Shown piece after piece: positions 8,489 to 15,193 of a stretch of DNA of 16,567 nt; within the stretch, counting starts at the first letter, position 1; every line of letters begins with the position of its first letter. Below the pieces are notes generated by a model. That model made no database searches, was not told the origin of the DNA, and saw nothing but the letters and a program-made list of their open reading frames with translations. The DNA lies in the NCBI GenBank assembly GCA_037442025.1, contig JBBIRB010000056.1, positions 1 to 16,567 of the forward strand. Direction: 5' to 3'. This DNA comes from UBA2287 sp037442025. Lineage in GTDB: Bacteria > Bacteroidota > Bacteroidia > Bacteroidales > Tenuifilaceae. The translations under genes were made by a program, and so were the position numbers.

Positions 8489-8518
8489 CAAAAGTAAATA
8501 TAATTCAGTAATTGGCAA
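8489..8518 (-). promoter_or_regulatory. Bacteroidota-type promoter of the M16 gene
   Basis: On the minus strand TTG (8518-8516) is followed after 19 bases by TACTTTTG (8496-8489), a full match to the -7 consensus TAnnTTTG. Transcription would start near 8482, giving a leader of about 30 bases. Confidence 0.55.
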
Positions 8519-8600
8519 CACTGTTTCAAATTCGATAAATGAGATAAAACTCAAGAAATATGGTTTATTGCTAGTATTGAATTGAGAATTAAAAAATGTT

Positions 8601-8711
8601 AAAAAAAAGGTTGCCCGAACCTTTTTTGGAATTTTGGGAAATTGGTGGAATATGCTTGGCTTAGATGGGAACCGGGCAACCTGGTTGCTTGGTGGGAGCA
8701 ACCTATTTTTA
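8601..8711 (-). ncRNA. Candidate small RNA: cluster of interlocking hairpins in the M16-nth gap
   Basis: Four related arms lie within 95 bases. A 10-bp perfect pairing joins 8608-8617 (AGGTTGCCCG) with 8673-8682 (CGGGCAACCT). A 7-bp hairpin joins 8683-8689 (GGTTGCT) with 8697-8703 (AGCAACC). A third, alternative hairpin, AAAAAAGGTT-5-AACCTTTTTT (8603-8627), overlaps the first. On the minus strand the long stem ends directly in eight T (8608-8601), like an intrinsic terminator, and the loops are rich in C and almost free of G (CCCACCA; TTCCC, CCACC, TTTCCC), as in many antisense-type small RNAs. On the plus strand the short hairpin is followed by TATTTTT, so either strand could be the transcript; minus is preferred. 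It cannot be the end of a neighbouring mRNA because M16 and nth diverge from this gap. No convincing promoter was found. Confidence 0.4.
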
Positions 8712-8899
8712 CGTGTTTGGGGAACATACTAATTATATTGAAAAGCATGCCATTTTTTATTTGAATTTCTATGTATTACAATATGAATGCATTATGTTTT
8801 AGTATGTTCATTGTTGGATGTTTTTATATCCCCAAAATGTGGAATAAAATGAAAACTATTACCCAATAATTGTTTCAGAGCCGATAATACATAATTGAC
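8712..8899. other. AT-rich spacer before nth, no gene seen
   Basis: The remainder of the 470-base M16-nth gap is AT-rich with no coding signal and no strong inverted repeat. The only interpretable elements in the gap are the M16 promoter, the hairpin cluster and a possible nth -7 box. Confidence 0.5.
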
Positions 8900-8907
8900 T
8901 ATTTTTG
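8900..8907 (+). promoter_or_regulatory. Possible -7 promoter box of nth
   Basis: TATTTTTG matches TAnnTTTG 16 bases before the nth start codon, which would leave a very short leader. The nearest TTG upstream (8870-8872) is 27 bases away, too far for a canonical -33 box. Confidence 0.3.
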
Positions 8908-8923
8908 TTGAAAACAATTAAAA

Positions 8924-9565
8924 ATGACCATTAAGGAGAAATTTAAGCAGGTTACAGTTTACTTTCAGCAAAATATGCCAGCTGCCGAAACCGAATTGAA
9001 CCATAATAACCCCTACGAACTTATGGTAGCTACTATACTTTCGGCGCAGTGTACCGATAAAAGAGTAAACCAAATAACCCCTTCCTTTTTTAAAAAATTT
9101 CCGGTTCCTCAAGTGTTAGCACATTCCTCGGTCGAAGAGGTTTTTGAGGTTATAAAATCGTGTTCGTACCCCAATAATAAAGCAAAAAATTTAGTTGGTA
9201 TGGCTCAAAAAGTTGTTGCCAACTTTAATGGCGAAATACCAATGAGTATCGACGAACTTCAGCAGCTACCAGGAGTTGGACGAAAAACTGCCAATGTGGT
9301 GGCTTCAATAGCGTTTAAAACACCCGCAATTGCTGTCGATACGCACGTTTTCAGGGTTGCCGCACGCATTGGATTGAGCAAAAATGCCAAAACTCCAACC
9401 GATACCGAAAAGCAACTTATGAAAGGTTTCCCAAAGGAACTTTGGGCAGTTGCCCACCATTGGCTAATTCTCCATGGGAGGTACACCTGCATTGCCCGAA
9501 AACCCAAGTGCAACGAATGTGGATTGGCTGTTTTGTGCAACGAATTTCAGAAAAAACATAAATAG
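8924..9565 (+). CDS. nth: Endonuclease III, DNA glycosylase/AP lyase
   Basis: A 213-residue base-excision repair enzyme that removes oxidised pyrimidines and cleaves at the abasic site. It matches E. coli Nth in length (211) and layout. The helix-hairpin-helix LPGVGRKTANVV (115-126) contains the catalytic lysine Lys121, and Asp139 in AVDTHVFRVAARIG is the catalytic aspartate. The C-terminal [4Fe-4S] loop is complete: Cys189, Cys196, Cys199, Cys205 with C-x6-C-x2-C-x5-C spacing. All functional residues are present. It is expressed divergently from the M16 gene; the next gene, gcvT, has its own promoter, so nth is probably monocistronic, although no clear terminator follows. Confidence 0.97.
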   Translation: MTIKEKFKQVTVYFQQNMPAAETELNHNNPYELMVATILSAQCTDKRVNQITPSFFKKFPVPQVLAHSSVEEVFEVIKSCSYPNNKAKNLVGMAQKVVANFNGEIPMSIDELQQLPGVGRKTANVVASIAFKTPAIAVDTHVFRVAARIGLSKNAKTPTDTEKQLMKGFPKELWAVAHHWLILHGRYTCIARKPKCNECGLAVLCNEFQKKHK

Positions 9566-9606
9566 TAAAGAGCCAAAAACCTAATTGTAAAACATGATAA
9601 AATCAA

Positions 9607-9637
9607 TTTGCAATTAGTGAAAATAACCTTACGTTTG
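9607..9637 (+). promoter_or_regulatory. Canonical Bacteroidota promoter of gcvT
   Basis: TTTG (9607-9610), a 19-base spacer and TACGTTTG (9630-9637) match the -33/-7 consensus of the primary Bacteroidota sigma factor exactly. Transcription would begin near 9644, leaving a leader of about 44 bases before the gcvT ATG. This is the clearest promoter in the window. Confidence 0.7.
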
Positions 9638-9687
9638 TGTCTCAATTTTAGTTATTCTGTCATCTAACAATATTAAATTTTCAAAAA

Positions 9688-10791
9688 ATGAAGCAAACAC
9701 CTTTTACCAAATTTCACATCGCATTAGGTGCTAAAATGGTTCCCTTTGCAGGTTATAATATGCCCGTTGAGTACACAGGTATTAACGACGAACACGTTAC
9801 GGTTCGCGAAAAAGTTGGCGTTTTCGACGTTTCGCACATGGGCGAGGTTTGGGTTAAAGGTTCCAAGGCTCTCGATTTTATTCAGTACGTTACAAGCAAC
9901 GATGCTGCTGCTCTTGTCGACGGAAAGGTTCAGTACTCATGCTTTCCAAACGGAAAGGGTGGCATTGTAGATGACTTGCTGGTTTACCGAGTAAACGTCG
10001 AAACTTACCTGCTTGTTATTAATGCTGCAAACATTGAAAAGGATTGGAACTGGATGGTTTCGCAAGCGCCCAAGTTTGGATTAACCGTTGGAAAAGAGCT
10101 TTATAACGCATCCGACGAAATTGCTCAGCTGGCAATTCAGGGTCCCTTAGCGTTAAAAGCCATGCAAAAACTCACCAGTGAGTCGGTTGAGGATATGGAG
10201 TACTACACCTTTAAGAAAATTCCTTTTGCTGGAATTAAGGAGGTAATTTTCTCAACCACCGGTTACACCGGTGCTGGCGGTTGCGAAATTTACTGCGCAA
10301 ACGAGGATGCAGATAAACTTTGGAAGGCAGTTTTCGAAGCGGGTGCTGAATTCGGAATTAAGCCTATTGGACTTGGTGCCCGCGATACTCTTCGTCTCGA
10401 AATGGGTTTTTGCTTATATGGTAACGATATAAACGATACAACATCGCCTCTCGAAGCGGGTTTGGGTTGGATTACCAAGTTTGTCGACCACAAGAACTTT
10501 ATCGACAAGGATTATATGCTGAAGCAAAAAGCCGAAGGTTTACAGCGTAAATTGGTTGGTTTCGAAATGGTCGACAGGGGAATTCCTCGTCAGCACTACG
10601 AAATTAAGGATGCGCAGGGAAACGTTATTGGCGAAGTTACCTCAGGCACCATGTCGCCAATGATGAAAATTGGAATCGGTATGGGTTACATAAAACCCGA
10701 ATTTAGCAAAGCAGATAGCGAGATTTTTATTGCCATTCGCGACAAGAGTTTAAAGGCTAAAGTTGTAAAACTTCCCATTTACAAAAAATAG
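9688..10791 (+). CDS. gcvT: Aminomethyltransferase, T protein of the glycine cleavage system
   Basis: A 367-residue cytoplasmic tetrahydrofolate enzyme. It takes the aminomethyl group bound to the lipoyl arm of H protein, releasing ammonia and forming 5,10-methylene-tetrahydrofolate. The length matches the family (about 360). Visible landmarks are the N-terminal stretch with MVPFAGYNMPVEY (17-29), FDVSHMGE (46-53), the folate-site GGIVDDLLVYR (91-101) whose Asp95-Asp96 pair holds the catalytic aspartate, TGYTGAGGCEIY, and the C-terminal barrel with GEVTSGTMSPM. The other glycine cleavage genes (gcvH, gcvP) are not in the window, so gcvT is encoded separately. The neighbourhood with serC and serA fits one-carbon and serine/glycine metabolism. 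Confidence 0.96.
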   Translation: MKQTPFTKFHIALGAKMVPFAGYNMPVEYTGINDEHVTVREKVGVFDVSHMGEVWVKGSKALDFIQYVTSNDAAALVDGKVQYSCFPNGKGGIVDDLLVYRVNVETYLLVINAANIEKDWNWMVSQAPKFGLTVGKELYNASDEIAQLAIQGPLALKAMQKLTSESVEDMEYYTFKKIPFAGIKEVIFSTTGYTGAGGCEIYCANEDADKLWKAVFEAGAEFGIKPIGLGARDTLRLEMGFCLYGNDINDTTSPLEAGLGWITKFVDHKNFIDKDYMLKQKAEGLQRKLVGFEMVDRGIPRQHYEIKDAQGNVIGEVTSGTMSPMMKIGIGMGYIKPEFSKADSEIFIAIRDKSLKAKVVKLPIYKK

Positions 10792-10813
10792 GAAGTTTAG
10801 CCCAACACAATAT

Positions 10814-10848
10814 AAAAAGGTATGGGCTTCGGTCTATACCTTTTTTTT
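10814..10848 (+). terminator. Terminator after gcvT, 22 bases before comB
   Basis: AAAAAGGTAT (10814-10823) pairs with ATACCTTTTT (10836-10845), and the stem can extend inward with G-U pairs around a CTTCGG loop; eight T follow (10841-10848). The comB start codon is only 22 bases downstream, so comB either depends on read-through or has a promoter overlapping this hairpin. Confidence 0.8.
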
Positions 10849-10870
10849 CTTACCATTTCTTTACCCTACT

Positions 10871-11593
10871 ATGAGCAAACGAAAAATTGAGGTTTGTTTT
10901 TCCACCACACTATTTCCGCTTTTTAATGTCGATAATGCCCACGTGGTGGTTGTCGATGTGCTTCGCTCTACATCGGCCATTTGTGCTGCCTTTGCCAATG
11001 GAGCTAAGCAGGTAATACCAGTTCCTTCGATTGATGAGGCTAGGATATACAAGGAGAGGGGATACCTTGTTGCCGCCGAACGCGATGGCTTAAAGCTCGA
11101 TTTTGCCGACTATGGTAATTCGCCTTTTAACTTCACCCCCGAAACTGTTAGTGGAAAAGTACTGGCTTACAGTACAACAAATGGTACACAGGCTATTGCA
11201 TTTTCGGGAGGCTTATCAGTAATTGTTGGCTCATTTCTCAATATTAATGCTGTGGCAGAGTGGATTCAAAGCCAACCCGAAAGCGATCTTTTAATTTACT
11301 GTGCCGGATGGAAGGGCAAGTTCTGCCTTGAGGATACATTGTTTGCCGGCGCTCTTTGCGAAATTCTTTTGGCTAACCCAACTTTTTATACAAAGTGCGA
11401 TTCGGTAAACGCCTCGCTCGAACTTTGGAGTAACGCCAAGGCCAATTTAACAAGCTTTCAGGAAAAAATTGAACAGCGCCACCGGCTTAAAAAGATGGAC
11501 TTAGACGATGTTTTAGATTTCTGTTTTACAACAAATGTAACTCCTATTGTACCCATTTTCGAAAATGGCACTATAGTTCCAAAGGTGTTGTAG
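10871..11593 (+). CDS. comB: 2-phosphosulfolactate phosphatase family protein (ComB-like)
   Basis: A 240-residue protein with the length and motifs of the ComB family. The family's founding member hydrolyses (2R)-phospho-3-sulfolactate to sulfolactate in coenzyme M biosynthesis; bacterial members occur without the rest of that pathway. Recognisable motifs are VVDVLRSTSA (27-36), AERDGLKLDFADYGNSP (69-85), STTNGTQAI (101-109) and CAGWKGKFCLEDTLFAGAL (144-162), with acidic residues suited to magnesium binding. ComA- or ComC-like genes are absent here. In Bacteroidota a role in sulfonate chemistry (for example sulfolactate or sulfonolipid supply) is possible but is inference. It lies between gcvT and serC on the same strand, 22 bases after the gcvT terminator hairpin. 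Family assignment is firm; substrate is not. Confidence 0.85.
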   Translation: MSKRKIEVCFSTTLFPLFNVDNAHVVVVDVLRSTSAICAAFANGAKQVIPVPSIDEARIYKERGYLVAAERDGLKLDFADYGNSPFNFTPETVSGKVLAYSTTNGTQAIAFSGGLSVIVGSFLNINAVAEWIQSQPESDLLIYCAGWKGKFCLEDTLFAGALCEILLANPTFYTKCDSVNASLELWSNAKANLTSFQEKIEQRHRLKKMDLDDVLDFCFTTNVTPIVPIFENGTIVPKVL

Positions 11594-11718
11594 CTCAATT
11601 TATTGCATTTAATTTGACTGGCTGTTATTTTTTGCTTAATTTTAGTACTCTTTTCTGTAGTGTCAGTTTTTCGCTATATGCTTTAAATCATTATTAATTT
11701 ATTAGGAAAAACGAAAAA

Positions 11719-11726
11719 TAAGTTTG
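11719..11726 (+). promoter_or_regulatory. Probable -7 promoter box of the serC-serA unit
   Basis: TAAGTTTG matches TAnnTTTG, 51 bases before the serC start codon. The -33 position holds only a TTT (11698-11700, spacer 18), so the box pair is incomplete. The 184-base comB-serC gap has no other strong candidate and no obvious terminator for comB. Confidence 0.4.
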
Positions 11727-11777
11727 ATTTTTGACCATAAGTAACCATTTCTAATAACAGATTAAAACTTAATAGCT

Positions 11778-12848
11778 ATGAAGAAACATAATTTTAATGC
11801 GGGCCCTTGCATCCTTCCCGATGTTGCTCTGCAAAATACTGCAAAAGCAGTTCTCGACCTCGATGGAATTGGTCTGTCGCTAATTTCTATTTCGCACCGT
11901 ACTAAAGAGTTTGAAGCCATTTTAAACGAAACCGTTGCGCTTTGGAAGGAGTTACTTAACATTCCCGAAGGTTATCAAGTTCTTTTCCTTGGCGGTGGCG
12001 CAAGTTTGCAGTTCTGTATGGTACCCTTTAACCTTATGGGAAAAAAATCAGCATACCTCGAAACCGGTGTTTGGGCCAACAAAGCATACAAAGAAGCTAA
12101 ACTTTTTGGCGAAGCAGTTTTAGTTGCCTCATCGGCCGATAAAAACTATAACTATATTCCCAAGGGATACACCATTCCTGCCGATGCCGAGTACTTCCAT
12201 ATTACTACCAATAATACTATATACGGTACCGAAATTCATGAGGATATGGATTGCCCTATCAATCTGGTTGCCGATATGTCGTCCGACATTATGAGCCGTC
12301 CTGTTGATGTTAGTAAATACGCTCTAATTTATGGTGGGGCACAGAAAAATGTTGGTCCTGCAGGTGTTACCTTTGTTATTATTCGCGAGGATATTTTGGG
12401 CAAGGTGGATCGTAAAATCCCTACAATGCTCGATTATCGCACCCACATTAAAGAGGGATCGATGTTCAATACTCCTCCTTGCTTCGCCATTTACACCATG
12501 CGCGAAACATTGAAGTGGGTTAAAAGCATTGGCGGACTTGAGAAAATGTACGAAATGAACAAAAAGAAAGCTCAGCTTCTTTACGATGCTATCGATAACA
12601 GCAAAATGTTCGTAGGAACTGCCGAAAAAGAGGCCCGTTCGCTCATGAATATCTGCTTCGTTATGAAAGAGCAGTACAAGGACAAGGAAGATGCTTTTAT
12701 GGATTTTGCCAAGAAAGCAGGTATGGTTGGTATAAAAGGCCATCGTTCGGTGGGCGGTTTCCGCGCTTCAACCTACAATGCACTTCCAATTGAAAGCGTT
12801 CAGGCATTGATTGACTGCATGAAGGAATTCGAAAAGCAAAACGCTTAA
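11778..12848 (+). CDS. serC: Phosphoserine aminotransferase
   Basis: A 356-residue PLP enzyme (family about 360) that converts 3-phosphohydroxypyruvate and glutamate to O-phosphoserine and 2-oxoglutarate, the second step of serine synthesis; it can also serve vitamin B6 synthesis. Diagnostic features are the start NFNAGPCILP (5-14), ISHRTKEFE (38-46), the cofactor loop FLGGGASLQF (70-79) and VADMSSDI (164-171) with the PLP-contacting Asp166. The Schiff-base lysine is Lys190 in YGGAQKNVGPAG (185-196), and a conserved KGHRSVGGFRASTYNA motif stands near the C terminus. serA follows 81 bases later on the same strand, separated by a long hairpin, so the two are probably one transcript. Confidence 0.97.
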   Translation: MKKHNFNAGPCILPDVALQNTAKAVLDLDGIGLSLISISHRTKEFEAILNETVALWKELLNIPEGYQVLFLGGGASLQFCMVPFNLMGKKSAYLETGVWANKAYKEAKLFGEAVLVASSADKNYNYIPKGYTIPADAEYFHITTNNTIYGTEIHEDMDCPINLVADMSSDIMSRPVDVSKYALIYGGAQKNVGPAGVTFVIIREDILGKVDRKIPTMLDYRTHIKEGSMFNTPPCFAIYTMRETLKWVKSIGGLEKMYEMNKKKAQLLYDAIDNSKMFVGTAEKEARSLMNICFVMKEQYKDKEDAFMDFAKKAGMVGIKGHRSVGGFRASTYNALPIESVQALIDCMKEFEKQNA

Positions 12849-12863
12849 TTGAATTATAATCCT

Positions 12864-12895
12864 ATGGGTTGAGTGGTTTTTACCATTCGACCCAT
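12864..12895 (+). promoter_or_regulatory. Long hairpin between serC and serA
   Basis: A 14-bp stem with two G-U wobbles pairs ATGGGTTGAGTGGT (12864-12877) with ACCATTCGACCCAT (12882-12895) around a TTTT loop. It begins 16 bases after the serC stop and ends 34 bases before the serA start. No U-tract follows, so it is more likely an RNA processing, stability or translational element than a terminator. Confidence 0.5.
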
Positions 12896-12929
12896 TTCTA
12901 TACAAATACAAACTAAAAAAATAAATGCT

Positions 12930-13853
12930 ATGGCAAAAATTCTAGTAGCAACCGATAAACCCTTTGCAAAGGTAGCAGTCGATGGTATTCGCAAAATTGT
13001 TGAAGGTGCTGGCTTTGAGTTGGCTTTACTCGAAAAATACACCGATGTAGCCGATTTACTCAAAGCCGTTGCCGATGTTGATGCAATGATTGTTAGAAGC
13101 GACAAGGTTACCGCCGATGTTGTAGCCGCAGCAAAGAATTTGAAAATTGTTGTTCGCGCTGGTGCTGGTTACGACAATCTCGACCTTGCTGCTTGCACAG
13201 CAAAAGGGATTGTGGCCATGAATACTCCTGGCCAAAACTCAAATGCTGTTGCCGAACTTGCAATTGGAATGATGATTTTTATGGCTCGCAACCAATTTAA
13301 CCCCGGAACTGGTGGCGAAATAAAAGGTAAACGGTTAGGAATTCATGCCTACGGAAACGTCGGCAAACTGGTTGCTTCGCATGCAAAAGGTTTTGGAATG
13401 ACCATTTATGCATACGACCCCTTTGTTAAAAAGGAGGATATGGAAAATGACGGCGTAATTGTAGTGAACTCGGTTGAGGAGCTTTACTCGGTTAGCGATT
13501 ATCTTTCGCTTCACATCCCAGCAAACGACAAAACTAAGAAGTCGATCGGTTACGATTTACTAACCAAAATGCCAAAGGGAGCCTGCCTCGTTAATACTGC
13601 CCGCAAAGAGGTTATCGATGAAGACGGCTTAATTATGGCATTCGATGAGCGAACCGACCTGAAGTATGCAACCGATATTATGGCCGATGGCCATACTGCT
13701 ATGGTTGAAAAATTTGCTTCGCGCGTTTTTGCTACACCCAAGAAAATGGGAGCCGAAACTGCCGAGGCAAATATCAATGCCGGATTAGCATCTGCCAAAC
13801 AAATTGTTAACTTTTTAAAGAATGGCGATCGCACTTTCCAAGTAAATAAGTAA
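12930..13853 (+). CDS. serA: D-3-phosphoglycerate dehydrogenase, short ACT-less form
   Basis: A 307-residue NAD-dependent dehydrogenase that oxidises 3-phosphoglycerate to 3-phosphohydroxypyruvate, the first serine step. The ATG at 12930 (MAKILVATDKP) matches the family N terminus; a GTG at 12873 lies inside the serC-serA hairpin and would add an unlikely extension. The D-2-hydroxyacid dehydrogenase fold is clear: RAGAGYDNLDLAACT (76-90), NTPGQNSNAVAEL (98-110), the Rossmann loop LGIHAYGNVG (136-145) and NTARKEV (222-228) with catalytic Arg225. The loop reads A-Y-G-N-V-G where G-x-G-x-x-G is usual, and the TPH motif of the catalytic histidine is TPK (Lys271). Both match the short Bacteroidales/Entamoeba class rather than damage. 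The C-terminal serine-sensing ACT domain is absent, so feedback inhibition like that of E. coli SerA is not expected. Confidence 0.93.
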   Translation: MAKILVATDKPFAKVAVDGIRKIVEGAGFELALLEKYTDVADLLKAVADVDAMIVRSDKVTADVVAAAKNLKIVVRAGAGYDNLDLAACTAKGIVAMNTPGQNSNAVAELAIGMMIFMARNQFNPGTGGEIKGKRLGIHAYGNVGKLVASHAKGFGMTIYAYDPFVKKEDMENDGVIVVNSVEELYSVSDYLSLHIPANDKTKKSIGYDLLTKMPKGACLVNTARKEVIDEDGLIMAFDERTDLKYATDIMADGHTAMVEKFASRVFATPKKMGAETAEANINAGLASAKQIVNFLKNGDRTFQVNK

Positions 13854-13878
13854 AATTCAACGCGCTGTTTAATATATT

Positions 13879-13914
13879 TGCGTCGTTGCGTCCCATTATG
13901 AGCGTAACGACGCA
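13879..13914 (+). promoter_or_regulatory. Long hairpin between serA and DUF1015
   Basis: A 12-bp stem with one G-U pair joins TGCGTCGTTGCG (13879-13890) and CGTAACGACGCA (13903-13914) around a 12-base loop. It is 25 bases after the serA stop and 27 before the DUF1015 start, and no T-run follows. A perfect -7 match, TATATTTG, lies at 13873-13880 at its left edge but without a -33 partner. Confidence 0.5.
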
Positions 13915-13941
13915 TCTGTTTAAATATTAAAAACCAATACA

Positions 13942-15183
13942 ATGATTCGAATTAAACCATTTAAGGGCGTTCGCCCTCCTAAGGAGCTTGCAAAAGAGGT
14001 GGCTTCCCGTCCGTACGATGTGCTTAACTCCGTTGAAGCCCAAGCCGAAGCAGGCGAAAAATCGCTGCTGCATATTATTAAGCCCGAAATCGACTTCGAT
14101 CCTATTATCGACGAGCACTCGCAGGAGGCATACGATAAAGCCGTTGAGAATTTTAAAAAGTGGCAGGAGCGTGGCTGGCTGGTTCAGGATAGCAAGGAAA
14201 TGTACTACGTGTATGCACAAACCATGAACGGCCGTACCCAGTACGGTTTAGCTGTTTGCTGCCATTTTGAGGATTACATGGAGGGGAAAATTAAAAAGCA
14301 TGAACTTACCCGCCCCGATAAGGAGGAGGATCGAATGATTCACGTTCGCATCCAAAACGCCAATGTAGAGCCGGTTTTCTTTGCCTACCCTGCCATTTCC
14401 GAAATCGATCAGATTGTAAGCAGTATTGTAAAAAACAATAAGCCCGAGTACGACTTCGTTGCCGACGAAGGCTTTGGCCACCACCTTTGGCCTATTTCCG
14501 ACGATGCAACTATTAAACGTATAACAGAAATTTTTGCTCAGCAACCAGCACTTTATGTAGCCGATGGTCATCACCGTACAGCAGCTGCTGCAAGGGTAGG
14601 GCAAGAGAAGAAGGCTCAAAATCCCAGCCACACCGGAAACGAGGAGTACAACTATTTTCTTGCTGTAATATTCCCCGACAACCAGCTAAGTATTATCGAT
14701 TACAATCGTGTGGTTAAGGATTTAAACGGGCTTACACCCGCACAGCTTATCGATGCAATTAAAAAGGTTTTCGATGTTGTTGAAATGGGAACCGAAATTT
14801 ATACCCCCAGCAAATTACACAATTTCAGCATGTACCTCGAAGGTAAATGGTACTCGCTTACTGCAAAACTAGGTACTTACAACGATAACGATCCTATTGG
14901 TGTTCTCGATGTAACCGTTCTTTCGAACTTGGTTCTCGATAAAATTCTTGATATTAAGGATTTAAGAACCTCCAAACGAATCGATTTTGTTGGAGGAATT
15001 CGCGGTTTACGCGAACTGAAAAAACGTGTCGATAGCGGCGAAATGGCTGTAGCCTTTGCCCTTTACCCAGTTTCTATGAAGCAACTTATTGATATTGCCG
15101 ACACCGGAAACATTATGCCTCCAAAAACCACCTGGTTCGAACCTAAGCTTCGAAGCGGTTTGGTTATTCATAAACTCGATTAA
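13942..15183 (+). CDS. DUF1015 family protein, possible (phospho)serine-related enzyme
   Basis: A 413-residue soluble protein of the DUF1015 family, which has no proven function that I can state. Conserved-looking blocks are VRPPKELAKEVASRPYDVLN (10-29), KKHELTRPDKEEDR (118-131), FFAYP (146-150), ADEGFGHHLW (174-183), the strongly conserved YVADGHHRTAAAARVG (205-220) and YNRVVKDL. The DGHHR core (208-212) recalls the phosphate-binding motif of ParB/sulfiredoxin-fold proteins, including archaeal free serine kinase; this similarity is by eye. It is the third gene after serC and serA, 88 bases downstream, and I recall the same order in other Bacteroidales, which points to serine or O-phosphoserine metabolism. 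No serB-like phosphatase is in the window. A terminator follows the stop, whose surrounding sequence is duplicated 1.3 kb downstream. Confidence 0.9.
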   Translation: MIRIKPFKGVRPPKELAKEVASRPYDVLNSVEAQAEAGEKSLLHIIKPEIDFDPIIDEHSQEAYDKAVENFKKWQERGWLVQDSKEMYYVYAQTMNGRTQYGLAVCCHFEDYMEGKIKKHELTRPDKEEDRMIHVRIQNANVEPVFFAYPAISEIDQIVSSIVKNNKPEYDFVADEGFGHHLWPISDDATIKRITEIFAQQPALYVADGHHRTAAAARVGQEKKAQNPSHTGNEEYNYFLAVIFPDNQLSIIDYNRVVKDLNGLTPAQLIDAIKKVFDVVEMGTEIYTPSKLHNFSMYLEGKWYSLTAKLGTYNDNDPIGVLDVTVLSNLVLDKILDIKDLRTSKRIDFVGGIRGLRELKKRVDSGEMAVAFALYPVSMKQLIDIADTGNIMPPKTTWFEPKLRSGLVIHKLD

Positions 15184-15190
15184 TTTATAT
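15165..15190 (+). repeat. Direct repeat, left copy, spanning the DUF1015 stop codon
   Basis: Bases 15165-15185 are identical to 16488-16508 (21 bases, starting TATTCATAAAC and ending GATTAATT); after one mismatch four more bases (ATAT) agree. This copy encodes the DUF1015 C terminus IHKLD and its stop. A further shared AGCGG lies upstream (15154-15158 and 16482-16486), with 5 fewer bases between it and the core in the right copy. Confidence 0.9.
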
Positions 15191-15193
15191 TTT

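Noticed and set aside
8456..8701. 81-codon minus-strand reading frame ending right at the M16 start
   Set aside because: It lies across the M16 promoter, the poly-A tract and the hairpin cluster, has low-complexity composition and resembles no family. The hairpins explain the sequence better.
9581..9617. 7-base inverted repeat CTAATTG/CAATTAG around the gcvT -33 box
   Set aside because: It is short and AT-rich, so it could easily occur by chance, and it is too weak to call an operator or an nth terminator.
12324..12743. 139-codon minus-strand frame opposite serC
   Set aside because: It is the antisense of a strongly conserved gene and its translation shows no domain. Long antisense frames are expected there from codon use.
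12873..12929. GTG-initiated extension of serA
   Set aside because: The GTG is inside the serC-serA hairpin and the extra residues precede the conserved N terminus MAKILVATDKP.
13550..14631. Minus-strand frames opposite serA and DUF1015 (13550-13942, 13927-14220, 14248-14631)
   Set aside because: No recognisable domains and no promoter; all lie within confident plus-strand genes.
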